This document shows positions 8,262 through 17,448 of a stretch of DNA of 64,000 nt, in pieces (the stretch's first letter is position 1; the number at the start of each line of letters is the position of its first letter). Below the pieces are notes generated by a model. The model was not told the DNA's origin. It was given only the letters and a program-made list of their open reading frames with translations, and ran no database searches. Position numbers and translations under genes: made by a program. Source of the stretch: Erysipelothrix rhusiopathiae (GTDB lineage Bacteria; Bacillota_I; Bacilli_A; Erysipelotrichales; Erysipelotrichaceae); NCBI RefSeq assembly GCF_900637845.1, contig NZ_LR134439.1:868001-932000 (forward strand), in the 5' to 3' direction.

Positions 8262-11200
8262 ATGAAAAAAAGTAAATATCGCATGGTTATGACACTTTTA
8301 TCAGTTAGCCTAGCGATACCATTGTTACCAATTACAAAAATTAGCGGGGACAACTCTATGAAAATCATCTCAGTAAATGATTATGGTGCGGATGCATCAG
8401 GAATGAAAGAAAGTGGACCAGCTGTTACCAAAGCACTTGAGGAAGCAAAGGCATTTGATGGACCTGTCGAAGTTCAGTTTGATCCAGGAACATACCGTAT
8501 AACCAAAGAGTTTGCGCAAACGCGGGAAATCCACACATCCAATACAGACAGTGTTGATTTTCCAACCAAACATATTGGACTTTTAATCGAAGATAACCAT
8601 AATCTAACACTCAATGGTCAAGGGTCACAAATACTTTTCGAAGGGAATATGATGGCTTTGGGTGTTGTGAAATCTTCCAATATCAAAATTCATAATTTAT
8701 CATGGGACTTTTTAGTTCCCACAACATCTGAAATGACTGTATTTGATTTCGATACTGAAAATAAAACCGTCGATTTCTTTATTCCGTCCTATTTTAATTA
8801 TGAGATTCAAGGAAATTCAATCCTATGGAAATCAGAAATGGATTCAAGCGGAAATCCGTATTGGACGGAACGTAATGGTCACCGCAATTATGGAATTCAA
8901 GTTAAATATCCTACAGAAATGATGGGACGAAGTTATTATGCGAACCAAGACCCTTTTCATGGTGTCTCAAACATCGAAACCTTATCCAGTGGTCTTTTAC
9001 GCTTTACCTACAACACAAAGCCGCAAATTGATCCGGTATTGGGTATGAACTACCAATTGCTATCCAATACTGAACGCAGTACAGCCGGTGCGCTCGTGTG
9101 GGAGAGTAAGGACGTAACATTTGAGGATGTTAAGATTTCATATATGCATGGGTTTGGGCTTTTGGTCCAGATGTCTGAGAATGTTTATTTTAATCGTTTA
9201 AGAATGGAAACAGATATTGAGACTGGAAAAAACACTTCAAGTTATGCCGATGGCATTCATGTATCAGGTTCAAAAGGAAAAATTGAAATCACCAATTCAT
9301 TTTTCAATAATACCCATGATGATCCTATTAATATTCATGGAACGTTTACTCGTGTGGAAAAAAGAATATCCGACACAAGCTTACAACTAAATTATATTCA
9401 TAAACAGCAGGGTGGTTTTCCACAATTCTATCCTGGAGATAAGGTAGTCTTTTACTCTCGTGATACCCTCGAATCCAAAGACTCAGAAAAAGAGTATACC
9501 GTCAAACGTGTTCAAGGACCCAATTCGAGTGATCCGCGCAAAATGGTTGTGGAATTTGAAGAAGCGATTCCAAGTTATGTGGATGATAAAATTGGAAATC
9601 AACCGAAGTATGTAGCGGAAAACATTACATACACACCGGAAATTCTTATTAAAAACAATGATTTTAAAAATGTATTTACGCGTATGATTCTTGTAACATC
9701 TCGAAAGAAGGTTATCATTGAAGACAATCGCTTTGATGCTCCGACAATGCCAACCTTGTTTTTCTCTAATGACTCGGATGAATGGTATGAATCAGGTCCT
9801 ATTCGTGATTTAGAAATACGAAATAATACCTTTAAAATTCGATCACTTGGAAGAACGTGGTGGAAGTACGCACCCGCGATTTACTTCCATCCTGTTACAA
9901 AAGGAGGGAACCTCCCATCCGTGGAGAATCCAATCCATAAAAACATTCTTATTGAAGATAATACATTCTACTTAGAAAGTGATGGGGTACTTCGAGCAGA
10001 AAGTGTTGAGAACCTTACATTTAAAAATAATAAAGTGCTTCGACTTAACCCAGAGATTAGACTCCATCTTGATGGAGATGAAACAATTGCTCTTGGGAGT
10101 GAACATCCACTTCGTCTTGAAGCAAACGGAAATCAAGTAGAGGGTTTAGGGATATTACCAAATGGTCCAGAGAATAATTCTGGATCTGTAGCGAATGTAT
10201 TAGAATTTAAGAACAGCAAAAATGTGCATGTAAAAGGTAATACCTATGATGATGGACTCAAAAAAAATGTTCTCATAGAGGGCATGCAAGATCATCATTA
10301 TGAAATTAAAGATAAAGATTTAAATATCTTAACGAAACGTGAAAATAAGAAGCCAACAGAACCTGTGGGTGATATCCATTATGTATCGACCCATCCTGAC
10401 ATTGTGAGTGTGGATAGTGATGGTATCATTCGTGCACATCAAGCAGGTACAAGCGATATTTATGCTTATACCATTTGGAACGATACGATCATTAAATCAA
10501 ACATTAAGTCAATAACTGTTGATGAATCAAAGACTCTTAATCTGAGTGTGGAGAATCCCATTATACAGATTAACCCTTCCAGTGAACCGCAATTCCTTAT
10601 TATTGATGGCGTATCGATTCGTCTACAAGACTTACACATTGAAAGTTTAGATGAATCGATCATCACATTTGAAAACGGAATCGCAAACATTAAGAAAAGT
10701 GGTATTGCGAAAGCATCCATAAGCCATGAAGGGAAAGAAGGACTTGTGTACTTTGTTGTGGATAATCCTGAAGATCAACTTGTTTTAAATCCACAAATCT
10801 CCGTAGAAGATCAAAATAAAGGACTAAGTCTTAATTCGACATCATTTTCCATCGATCGTGAGAATGGTCAAGATTTATGGGGGAAAGATAACCGCTTATC
10901 CAATCTTGTAGGTATCGATTTAAACGCCGTTAATGACGGAAAGCGGGTGATTGTTGCGACATTGGATGGATTACCCTTACGGGCTTCAAACAGTTGGGAT
11001 TCGAGTTATATGTTGCTTATGAAACAAAATCAAGATGGGTCCTTAGACCGTGATAATTATATCTCAGTTGGAAAACGCGCTCATGCAGATGGAATTGGGT
11101 TTGTACAAGAGATTCATGGACAAGGAAAAGAAGCCGCAACAAACACGATTGAGGATAATTTTACAGTCAAACAAACGTTTGCACTGGAGCACCTCAATAA

Positions 11201-12821
11201 CAAAATCAACACCTATATTTTGAAAGATGGAACATTTAAACTCATTCATACATTTGAAAATATTGAGCATCTCGGTGAGAGTCCATTTCTAGCCTTTGCA
11301 GGATGGGGTAATACACAAAATAATCGCACGTTTGAAGTGAGCGATCTTAAAATATATAACGGGTCGCTTTCGGATAGTGGTAATGTAGAACCCCTTAAGA
11401 TACAAATTCCAGATTCGAACTCGTACGAACTTGAATCCGTCGAGATTTTGAATACAGAGGCAAACTTGTATCGCGTTAAAACGAATTATGAGGGAAAAAC
11501 GCATGTATTCGTAAGAAATCAAGAGCAAATAAAATATGTGGATAAAGATATCATTCACTTACAAGATGGGAAAACATATGATATTGATGTAATCCATGAG
11601 GCATCAAGTGGTAAATTCTCAAATCGTATCCACCAAACTTATACAACTCAAGACGGCGAAGCGTATGCGTCAATTCATAATCAAAAACTTGAAGATCAGA
11701 TGATTCTCACAATTCCTGCAGATCTTCTCGAATTATCTTACATTGATTTGGACGGGAAATTGCAGCCGGTATCGATCGAACATCGTGATTCGATTACACT
11801 TGATAACAAGCACGTTTATCTCAATAAAGTTAATTCGAATGAAGTTGAACTTCAAGATATCGAAACATCCTTTGGAACGGTTGATTTAAACCATCGGGAC
11901 TCGTTTATTTATAGTGATCGTGAGAATACGCTCGAACTTAAAATCAAAGCCAATGTACCAAATGAGAATATTACTGTTGTGAATGAAGACCACGGAATAA
12001 TTAAAACTGTTGATGAAGTGGGAAGCGTACATTTAGACATTTTTAACGGTGTAACCAGCTATCATGTTAAAGCACTAGCAGAAGATGGAATTACAACCGA
12101 TACGCATGTCATACATATACTTCGCAATGCTCCAATTACAAAAAATATAGAAAAAATTGAATTAGGAGAAGAATTAATTCAACTCGATACGAAAACAATT
12201 GATTTTAAACATAAATATCAACTTAATGATTTAAAGGTAAATGCAGGAGATTCGATCATCACCACAACATTTAATAATGTTCCCCGCGAAAATCTAAATC
12301 GTAAAATGACTCCTTCGCAAGATGTAATTATGAAGGTTACATTCGAAGATCATCGCACGGTAGTCTATAAAGAATTTGAAGCGGTAAATATTCCGGTAAG
12401 TTTAGAGCTGAATCAAATTAATGGTTTGATGGAATTGATAGAGACATTAGTAAAGAGTGATTATACTTCGGAAAGTTGGAATGCACTAGAGGTTGTCTTA
12501 GTGAATGTACAGGCATTATTGAATCAAAAGGACATAACACAAGAGGATGTCGATGAAGGATATCTTAACTTAATGGCCGCATACAAAAATCTTGAAGTGC
12601 ATAAAGTGGACAAACCAACCGACAGACCAACGGATAAACCAACGGATAAACCAGCGGATAAGCCGACAGATAAACCGACTGATACATCCGAAAATAAAGA
12701 ATCAAATTATACTTCAACGGAAAATTATTTACCGCTTACGGGTGTACAATCAAAATTTGAATCAATTTTACTTGTTGGCTTAGGAATGGTGTTTATCACA
12801 ATAAATCGTCGTAGAGGATAA
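8262..12821 (+). CDS. LPXTG surface protein with GH110-like beta-helix (putative alpha-galactosidase)
   Basis: 1519 residues. Signal peptide about 1-30; a right-handed beta-helix of about 600 residues; a bacterial Ig-like stretch (PDIVSVDSDGIIRAHQAGTSDI, about 710-745); a lectin/LamG-like region (about 830-1040); a FIVAR-like helical module (SLELNQINGLMELIETL, about 1385-1450); a Pro-Thr-Asp-Lys repeat spacer; then LPLTG, a hydrophobic span and RRRG. In the helix, SYADGIHVSG and NNTHDDPINIHGTF match the glycoside hydrolase family 110 active-site region, with D330, D353 and D354 at the spacing of the family's catalytic Asp triad. GH110 enzymes cleave terminal alpha-1,3-galactose, as in blood group B. 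It may therefore trim host glycans from the bacterial surface. Carbohydrate control is suggested by the cre-like site. Confidence 0.85.
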   Translation: MKKSKYRMVMTLLSVSLAIPLLPITKISGDNSMKIISVNDYGADASGMKESGPAVTKALEEAKAFDGPVEVQFDPGTYRITKEFAQTREIHTSNTDSVDFPTKHIGLLIEDNHNLTLNGQGSQILFEGNMMALGVVKSSNIKIHNLSWDFLVPTTSEMTVFDFDTENKTVDFFIPSYFNYEIQGNSILWKSEMDSSGNPYWTERNGHRNYGIQVKYPTEMMGRSYYANQDPFHGVSNIETLSSGLLRFTYNTKPQIDPVLGMNYQLLSNTERSTAGALVWESKDVTFEDVKISYMHGFGLLVQMSENVYFNRLRMETDIETGKNTSSYADGIHVSGSKGKIEITNSFFNNTHDDPINIHGTFTRVEKRISDTSLQLNYIHKQQGGFPQFYPGDKVVFYSRDTLESKDSEKEYTVKRVQGPNSSDPRKMVVEFEEAIPSYVDDKIGNQPKYVAENITYTPEILIKNNDFKNVFTRMILVTSRKKVIIEDNRFDAPTMPTLFFSNDSDEWYESGPIRDLEIRNNTFKIRSLGRTWWKYAPAIYFHPVTKGGNLPSVENPIHKNILIEDNTFYLESDGVLRAESVENLTFKNNKVLRLNPEIRLHLDGDETIALGSEHPLRLEANGNQVEGLGILPNGPENNSGSVANVLEFKNSKNVHVKGNTYDDGLKKNVLIEGMQDHHYEIKDKDLNILTKRENKKPTEPVGDIHYVSTHPDIVSVDSDGIIRAHQAGTSDIYAYTIWNDTIIKSNIKSITVDESKTLNLSVENPIIQINPSSEPQFLIIDGVSIRLQDLHIESLDESIITFENGIANIKKSGIAKASISHEGKEGLVYFVVDNPEDQLVLNPQISVEDQNKGLSLNSTSFSIDRENGQDLWGKDNRLSNLVGIDLNAVNDGKRVIVATLDGLPLRASNSWDSSYMLLMKQNQDGSLDRDNYISVGKRAHADGIGFVQEIHGQGKEAATNTIEDNFTVKQTFALEHLNNKINTYILKDGTFKLIHTFENIEHLGESPFLAFAGWGNTQNNRTFEVSDLKIYNGSLSDSGNVEPLKIQIPDSNSYELESVEILNTEANLYRVKTNYEGKTHVFVRNQEQIKYVDKDIIHLQDGKTYDIDVIHEASSGKFSNRIHQTYTTQDGEAYASIHNQKLEDQMILTIPADLLELSYIDLDGKLQPVSIEHRDSITLDNKHVYLNKVNSNEVELQDIETSFGTVDLNHRDSFIYSDRENTLELKIKANVPNENITVVNEDHGIIKTVDEVGSVHLDIFNGVTSYHVKALAEDGITTDTHVIHILRNAPITKNIEKIELGEELIQLDTKTIDFKHKYQLNDLKVNAGDSIITTTFNNVPRENLNRKMTPSQDVIMKVTFEDHRTVVYKEFEAVNIPVSLELNQINGLMELIETLVKSDYTSESWNALEVVLVNVQALLNQKDITQEDVDEGYLNLMAAYKNLEVHKVDKPTDRPTDKPTDKPADKPTDKPTDTSENKESNYTSTENYLPLTGVQSKFESILLVGLGMVFITINRRRG
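12611..12690 (+). repeat. 12-bp PTDK-coding tandem repeat
   Basis: About seven units of a 12-bp sequence encode (K/R)PTD or KPAD, forming a proline-rich, charged wall-spanning spacer ahead of the LPLTG motif. Confidence 0.85.
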
Positions 12822-12907
12822 AGGTTAGCCAATGACATGAATTTCCTCACTTTATTTGATATGATTAAGACAACATATCTTAATATCAGATATAAAAGGA
12901 GTTTATT

Positions 12908-13297
12908 ATGGGAATGAATAAAGAATTTAATGCCGTTAAGGAATTTCATGAGAAATTTGGACATCCAGTAAAAAATGAGCCTGTAATGATGGATGCAGAT
13001 CGTGCAGCGAAACGTTATGCATGGATGCTTGAAGAAATTAATGAATTTATCGAAGCGGAAGATATTGTTGAACAGGCAGATGCGATGATCGATACAATCT
13101 ATTTTGCTTTAGGAACGCTTGTAGAGATGGGAATTGAACCAGAACCACTCTTTGAAATTGTTCAACATGCAAATATGAGTAAGCTTTGGGAAGATGGTAA
13201 ACCACATTACAATGAAGATGGTAAGACCATTAAACCTAAGGGTTGGGAAGACCCTCACAAGAAATTAGAAGATGCGATTGAAGCAATGAAAAAATAA
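12908..13297 (+). CDS. MazG/HisE-like all-alpha nucleotide pyrophosphohydrolase
   Basis: 129 residues. The centre has the acidic metal-binding pattern of all-alpha NTP pyrophosphatases: EEINEF followed by EQADAMIDTIYFALG (ExxE then ExxD). The C-terminal half carries NMSKLWEDGKPHYNEDGKTIKPKGW, a substrate-loop pattern seen in phosphoribosyl-ATP pyrophosphohydrolase-like proteins. It probably hydrolyses a (d)NTP or a related nucleotide; there are no histidine genes around it to suggest a HisE role. ATG 12908 is 6-9 nt behind AGGAG. A palindromic terminator separates it from the next gene. Confidence 0.75.
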   Translation: MGMNKEFNAVKEFHEKFGHPVKNEPVMMDADRAAKRYAWMLEEINEFIEAEDIVEQADAMIDTIYFALGTLVEMGIEPEPLFEIVQHANMSKLWEDGKPHYNEDGKTIKPKGWEDPHKKLEDAIEAMKK

Positions 13298-13319
13298 CAC
13301 AGATATCTGTGTTATTTTT
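13292..13319 (+). terminator. Terminator or attenuating hairpin after the MazG-like gene
   Basis: The arms AAATAACACAGAT / ATCTGTGTTATTT form a perfect palindrome followed by a short T run. The next gene begins 14 nt later, so some read-through is likely. Confidence 0.7.
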
Positions 13320-13332
13320 GTAGGAGGTTATA

Positions 13333-13833
13333 ATGACAAAGCGAATTAAAACAACAAAACAAGAGATTGCGGATTATTGGGCTTCCCAAATCGATGCGCT
13401 GAACTTGACGGTATCTTCGAAACAAGCGGGTACACACTGTTGGCGATGTGGTGTAAAAAAACGTTTAGACCGATGTCATATTCTTGCCGAGTCTTTAGAC
13501 GGATTGGATACGCCATCGAATTTTGTATTGCTTTGCAAGCATTGTCATATAGATAATCCCAATATCAGTAATCCTCAAATCATTTGGGATTGGATGAAGG
13601 CATATGCCGTAAGCTCAGAACACGTGTATTGGTTTGAGCAAGGGCTTCGAGAGTACGCATATATTTATAACGAAAGCGTAGATCGGACATTAGTTGATTC
13701 GAAGTTGTTTCAAGAATATTTTCAAGAACAAATGAAGAATGTATCCCACCATTTTGGACAACCTCGGAATAATCCTGCGACGATCGCAGGTGCCATAAAA
13801 TTAACGATGGATGAAATAAATAAGGACCGCTAA
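13333..13833 (+). CDS. HNH-type zinc-fold protein (putative nuclease)
   Basis: 166 residues. The middle has two zinc-knuckle pairs, CWRCG and CKHCH, around RCHILAESLDGLDTPSNFVLLC, the layout of an HNH (beta-beta-alpha metal) domain with the catalytic His in RCHI. The N-terminal 30 residues and the C-terminal 80 residues are not recognised. HNH proteins of this size may be DNA nucleases or RNA-acting enzymes; nothing nearby indicates a restriction system, phage or intron. The preceding gene encodes a nucleotide pyrophosphohydrolase. AGGAGG lies 6 nt before the ATG. Confidence 0.7.
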   Translation: MTKRIKTTKQEIADYWASQIDALNLTVSSKQAGTHCWRCGVKKRLDRCHILAESLDGLDTPSNFVLLCKHCHIDNPNISNPQIIWDWMKAYAVSSEHVYWFEQGLREYAYIYNESVDRTLVDSKLFQEYFQEQMKNVSHHFGQPRNNPATIAGAIKLTMDEINKDR

Positions 13834-13844
13834 ATGCGGTCCTT
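13822..13844. terminator. Hairpin between convergent genes
   Basis: The arms AAGGACCGC / GCGGTCCTT with a 5-nt loop overlap the stops of both convergent genes. The T tract is short. Confidence 0.6.
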
Positions 13845-14118
13845 ATTCTTGAAATAGATTATGTTCGTTTTGCGACAAAATTGCATCTCGAAGCCGAATT
13901 TGTGCGGCTTCCATTTTATTTAAATTATTGTCTTTCGCAAGTGTTCGTATTTCATCTTTGATCAAATCTGGGCTTTCTCCGGTAATCCGTGAAATCTCTT
14001 CTACAAAGACTCTTAACTCAGATTTGTAGGGAACAGGTTGTGATTGCTTCCAACCAATGTAGCTTAAAGAACATAAATTAGTAATAATTAGAAATACAAT
14101 TAAATACTTTTTTTTCAT
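13843..14118 (-). CDS. Small membrane-anchored protein of unknown function
   Basis: 91 residues: a lysine-rich start, one hydrophobic segment (about 5-24) that could be an uncleaved signal anchor, then a charged helical domain (VEEISRITGESPDLIKDEIRTLAKDNNLNKMEAAQIRLRDA reads as two or three helices; written here only as a description). GAGAGGATG precedes the ATG. I do not recognise the family. It lies between an HNH-type gene and a large membrane phosphodiesterase, with its own 150-bp upstream gap, so it is probably a single-gene unit. The soluble domain would face outside. Confidence 0.6.
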   Translation of the reverse strand: MKKKYLIVFLIITNLCSLSYIGWKQSQPVPYKSELRVFVEEISRITGESPDLIKDEIRTLAKDNNLNKMEAAQIRLRDAILSQNEHNLFQE

Positions 14119-14266
14119 ACTTACAACATCCTCTCGGCATAAGTTTATAGATTTTCACTTAAATTGAAAAGGTTTGAAGCAGCAGTTTCTACGAAAAATA
14201 GGGATTTTAGAATAGAAACAAAGAGTTTGTTAAGAAAACGTTGATTGGGGCATGACTTTCACAATT

Positions 14267-16039
14267 TTATTTTAATGAAGATAATACATCCTTATAAATT
14301 CGATCAAAGGGTGTTGCTGCTTTTAGATCTTCAATAACATTTTGTGCAGCTTCTACATGATCAGTTATAATTCCAGTAACTTCCATGGTTAGGTATAAAT
14401 CCATACGATCTTCTTCGTTTACAGTCCAAACGAAAAGGTCTTTATTGTAACGTTCGATATCATTTAATGTACGAGAAGAAATCGAAGAATCTTCGATAGA
14501 ATAAAAATCGACATCCAATCGTTCTAATCCACCAATATTTAAGCCAAGTATATAACCAGTATACGTATCGGGATACAATTCTTTAAGTTTAAGAATTGCG
14601 GTTTTATCGAGTGATTGAAACGCGGTCACAGGACGCATTTCATATTTGTCGAGCGTGGCGATCATTTTCTCGATAAAGTCATCTTGATCATACTTTGAGG
14701 TTTTAAGTTCAACCATAAGCGGTTGGTTAAGTTTTTTTGCTTCCGCAACATATTCATCAAAAGTTGGAATTCGACTTTCATAGCCATTGTGGACTAAGGT
14801 TACTTTCTGAATTTCCTCAAGTGTAAGAAGATGAATGTTGTCAGATTGTTTGCTGAGGCGTTTTAACGTATTATCATGAAACACAACGAGATGTCCATCT
14901 TGTGTCATTTGAATATCCATTTCAACGTAGTCGGGCTTGTATGTACTTGCAATTTGTAACGATTCAAGTGTGTTCTCAATTGCTTTTACAGATTCACCAC
15001 GGTGTGATACGACTTTGGTCGAGGAAGTCAAAGCGTCGCTGGGTGTATTCACGTAAACGTTAACACCAAATACAATAAAGACAACAACCATAACAATATT
15101 TACAAGGAGATGATGTTTTTTAGGTGCAAAGTTTTTCTCCCGTAAATAGGGTTTTTCGCCCAGAATCTCATGATATGCAACGACTGTAGCCTGTAAGGTA
15201 AAGATGCTTGAGTACGAAATCGTGAATGCTAGAAAAAAGAAAATCATGGATACAGAAAGTGCTCCAGTAATTTTCGCAACCTGAATCTTTGTGTCGGGTA
15301 CTAAAGCCATGGGGATCGAAAGAAGGAAAACTCCCGCAATCGTAATCGCAGACGTTAATAAGGTAATTACCGTAACGAGTTGAAATATTTTGAAACTTCT
15401 TTTTTTGGTAAGTGCCCAACTCTCTTTCGCAGACTCTATAAAGCTAAGTTCATCTCGAGTGATGAAGATTACAGGTGTGAAGAAAAGTCTAATATTTAAA
15501 ATAAAGGCTAACACAATAGCTGAAGTATATGCAATTAAACCTGCAGGGTTTTCTAAAACAGCATCGACAACAAATCGAGGTAAGTGTACATTGGATGTTA
15601 TATTTGTTGTGAGGCCGATATTAGCGTTAGGCATGATTAAAAATATATAAACTAATATGAGTAAAATTTGCGACGAAAATATTTTCCGTAGCGGATTAAT
15701 AAAATCGTTTTTTCCCAATTTCCGATTTTCATAGGGACGATTCGCAAATTTTATGATTACAGTAAGTTGAAATAAAATAAAAATCGCGATGAGTAGGACA
15801 CTCATAATTAAGAATATAAGTGATGTAGGACTTCCTAATAGTTCCCAAAAATTCTCGTTTGTAATCCCGATGATGTTTGCTCTAAACAGTGCAATTTTAA
15901 ACACACGATCTGCAATCTGTTTAATTAATAGTAGCGACATTGATTCCGCGAGGATAATAATAAGTACATAACGGAAGGTGTCATCTTTGATTTGAATAAA
16001 ACTTTTCTTAAGTGTCTCAATTATTTTAAATGTTTTCAT
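14267..16039 (-). CDS. Membrane glycerophosphodiester phosphodiesterase (GDPD family)
   Basis: 590 residues. The first about 340 form a multi-span membrane domain with seven or eight hydrophobic segments. The last about 240 are a GDPD TIM barrel: SHRGE with AIENTLESL (catalytic His and substrate-binding Glu), VEMDIQMTQDGHLVVFHD (metal-binding ExD and second His), and VMVELKTSK-like strands. Such fusions hydrolyse glycerophosphodiesters, or possibly glycerophosphate polymers such as teichoic acids, at the membrane. The start follows AAAGGAGA. It is monocistronic by position. Confidence 0.9.
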   Translation of the reverse strand: MKTFKIIETLKKSFIQIKDDTFRYVLIIILAESMSLLLIKQIADRVFKIALFRANIIGITNENFWELLGSPTSLIFLIMSVLLIAIFILFQLTVIIKFANRPYENRKLGKNDFINPLRKIFSSQILLILVYIFLIMPNANIGLTTNITSNVHLPRFVVDAVLENPAGLIAYTSAIVLAFILNIRLFFTPVIFITRDELSFIESAKESWALTKKRSFKIFQLVTVITLLTSAITIAGVFLLSIPMALVPDTKIQVAKITGALSVSMIFFFLAFTISYSSIFTLQATVVAYHEILGEKPYLREKNFAPKKHHLLVNIVMVVVFIVFGVNVYVNTPSDALTSSTKVVSHRGESVKAIENTLESLQIASTYKPDYVEMDIQMTQDGHLVVFHDNTLKRLSKQSDNIHLLTLEEIQKVTLVHNGYESRIPTFDEYVAEAKKLNQPLMVELKTSKYDQDDFIEKMIATLDKYEMRPVTAFQSLDKTAILKLKELYPDTYTGYILGLNIGGLERLDVDFYSIEDSSISSRTLNDIERYNKDLFVWTVNEEDRMDLYLTMEVTGIITDHVEAAQNVIEDLKAATPFDRIYKDVLSSLK

Positions 16040-16103
16040 AAAAATCTCCTTTCGCTTCTATTATATGAGAGATTGGTATTAAAACCTATTAAGACTCTCT
16101 TAA

Positions 16104-16133
16104 GAAAAAAAAGAAAGCGCGTTACGCTTTCTT
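16104..16133 (-). terminator. Terminator of the copY-like gene
   Basis: Read on the minus strand, AAGAAAGCG and CGCTTTCTT pair around the stop codon and run into a T8 tract. Confidence 0.8.
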
Positions 16134-16568
16134 GCAAGTACAGTTATCTTGATCACAACCACATGAAACAACGCAGTTACAGTCGACGGAATCAACAGAT
16201 TTTTTATCGCTCAACACATCCAACAACATTTTCTTATCTTGGTGGGAGAGATCATAGTGATCTATAATATTTCGCAACGTATTCCCAACTTCTTGAGCAC
16301 AAATTGAATCAAATGCTTCCATAATTCGACTCTGTGTTCCTTGCTTCTCAGTCATTGTAGGACGGTAGACATAAGCTTTACCTTCAGTATCCGCTTTAAC
16401 GTAACCTTTTTTCACCAAACGGCTAATCAATGTTTTAGTTGTTGCAGGTTCCCAATTTTTAACGTGTTTAAAATGGTCGGCAACCTCACGACTTGTGGCA
16501 TGATCTAATGTCCACAATACACGTAATACTTGCCATTCTGAATCTGATACCAATTTCGTGTGTTTCAT
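16122..16568 (-). CDS. copY: CopY-type copper-responsive repressor (BlaI/MecI family)
   Basis: 148 residues. A winged helix (SDSEWQVLRVLWTLDHATSREVADH is its first part) occupies residues 1-70, a dimerisation region follows, and the C-terminus is cysteine-rich: CNCVVSCGCDQDNCTC, like the CxC copper/zinc-binding tail of CopY. CopY represses copper-export genes and releases DNA when Cu(I) displaces Zn(II). A perfect cop box lies 23 nt before its ATG (separate entry). Oddity: no CopA ATPase or CopZ chaperone is adjacent; the downstream gene on this strand is the GDPD gene. It may act on a distant copA. Confidence 0.85.
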   Translation of the reverse strand: MKHTKLVSDSEWQVLRVLWTLDHATSREVADHFKHVKNWEPATTKTLISRLVKKGYVKADTEGKAYVYRPTMTEKQGTQSRIMEAFDSICAQEVGNTLRNIIDHYDLSHQDKKMLLDVLSDKKSVDSVDCNCVVSCGCDQDNCTCKKA

Positions 16569-16590
16569 CGAATCACCTCTACAATTAGAT

Positions 16591-16600
16591 TACATTTGTA
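16591..16600. promoter_or_regulatory. cop box (CopY operator)
   Basis: TACATTTGTA matches the CopY operator TACANNTGTA exactly and lies just upstream of the repressor gene, so autoregulation is likely. Confidence 0.75.
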
Positions 16601-16658
16601 GTCGATATAAGTCAAGGTAAATGATTAGGCTTTGTATGAAAAAAAGTTTAATTAAAAT

Positions 16659-16690
16659 TACCACTTATGCATATAAATACCACTTAAGCA
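16659..16690 (+). promoter_or_regulatory. Direct repeat upstream of the LytTR gene (candidate binding site)
   Basis: TACCACTTATGCA (16659-16671) and TACCACTTAAGCA (16678-16690) differ at one position and recur 19 bp apart. LytTR proteins bind paired direct repeats, though usually about 21-22 bp apart. Confidence 0.45.
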
Positions 16691-16753
16691 AACTGCATTT
16701 ACAAGCGTTTATACATTCGATAAATTTGTGGAGAAAGATATGAGGTGATCGAA

Positions 16754-17386
16754 GTGATATTTATTGCCATGTGTATTAAAACAGAAAAAAATCGAGAACT
16801 TGTGAAAAAAGTGGTGACGCAATGTAGTGAGATTTTGTTGTTACCAATTGTTGCTGATTCTGTTCGGAAAGTTGATCAACATTATCAAATTGTGATAACA
16901 GATCATTGTTTCGCGCAATCGAAACATTTAGGATTAGATCAACATGTAGTGTATCTTGATGTTCCTATGGTGGATGATGTCCTGAAACATACTTACCATA
17001 TTCCGTTTTGTCCGAATAAACTTTATCAATGCTTGTTGACGATAATTCAGGAGCACCGTCCTTGGTCAGATTGTATTGTGATTGATGGAAAACCATCACA
17101 ACGTGTCTGTGCAGAGGATATTTATTATGTAGAAACAGAAGGCAGGAAAATTGCAGTAGTAACTAAAAATGGGAGATTTTATAGTAATCGTATCTTTTCG
17201 ATTTGGGAAAAACTTTTATCACGATTCACATTTGAACACTGTTATCGAGGTATCATGGTCAATTTAAAATATGTAAGAGCTGTGTCTTCGAGTTTGCTTT
17301 TTTTAAACGATGGTACGCGTTTACCAATATCAAGGAGACGCTATCAACGGTTCTATCGAAACTATAATCGATTGAGAAAACAATAA
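16754..17386 (+). CDS. LytTR-domain DNA-binding regulator with a degenerate receiver-like N-terminus
   Basis: About 210 residues. The C-terminal about 95 residues are a LytTR domain (EDIYYVETEGRKIAVVTKNG, FEHCYRGIMVNLKYV, LPISRRRYQRF), which binds direct repeats. The N-terminal 105 residues have the alternating strand/helix pattern of a receiver domain (YQIVITDH could be strand 3) but lack the paired acidic residues after strand 1, so phosphorylation is doubtful. No histidine kinase is nearby. GTG 16754 follows GAGGTG by 6 nt; GTG 16745 is the alternative. A direct repeat upstream may be its own site. Confidence 0.8.
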   Translation: MIFIAMCIKTEKNRELVKKVVTQCSEILLLPIVADSVRKVDQHYQIVITDHCFAQSKHLGLDQHVVYLDVPMVDDVLKHTYHIPFCPNKLYQCLLTIIQEHRPWSDCIVIDGKPSQRVCAEDIYYVETEGRKIAVVTKNGRFYSNRIFSIWEKLLSRFTFEHCYRGIMVNLKYVRAVSSSLLFLNDGTRLPISRRRYQRFYRNYNRLRKQ

Positions 17387-17448
17387 GAAAGATGAAAATA
17401 ATTTAGAAATCGTTTAAAATAGAGTTAAAGGAAGTGAGGCGTGAGCTC

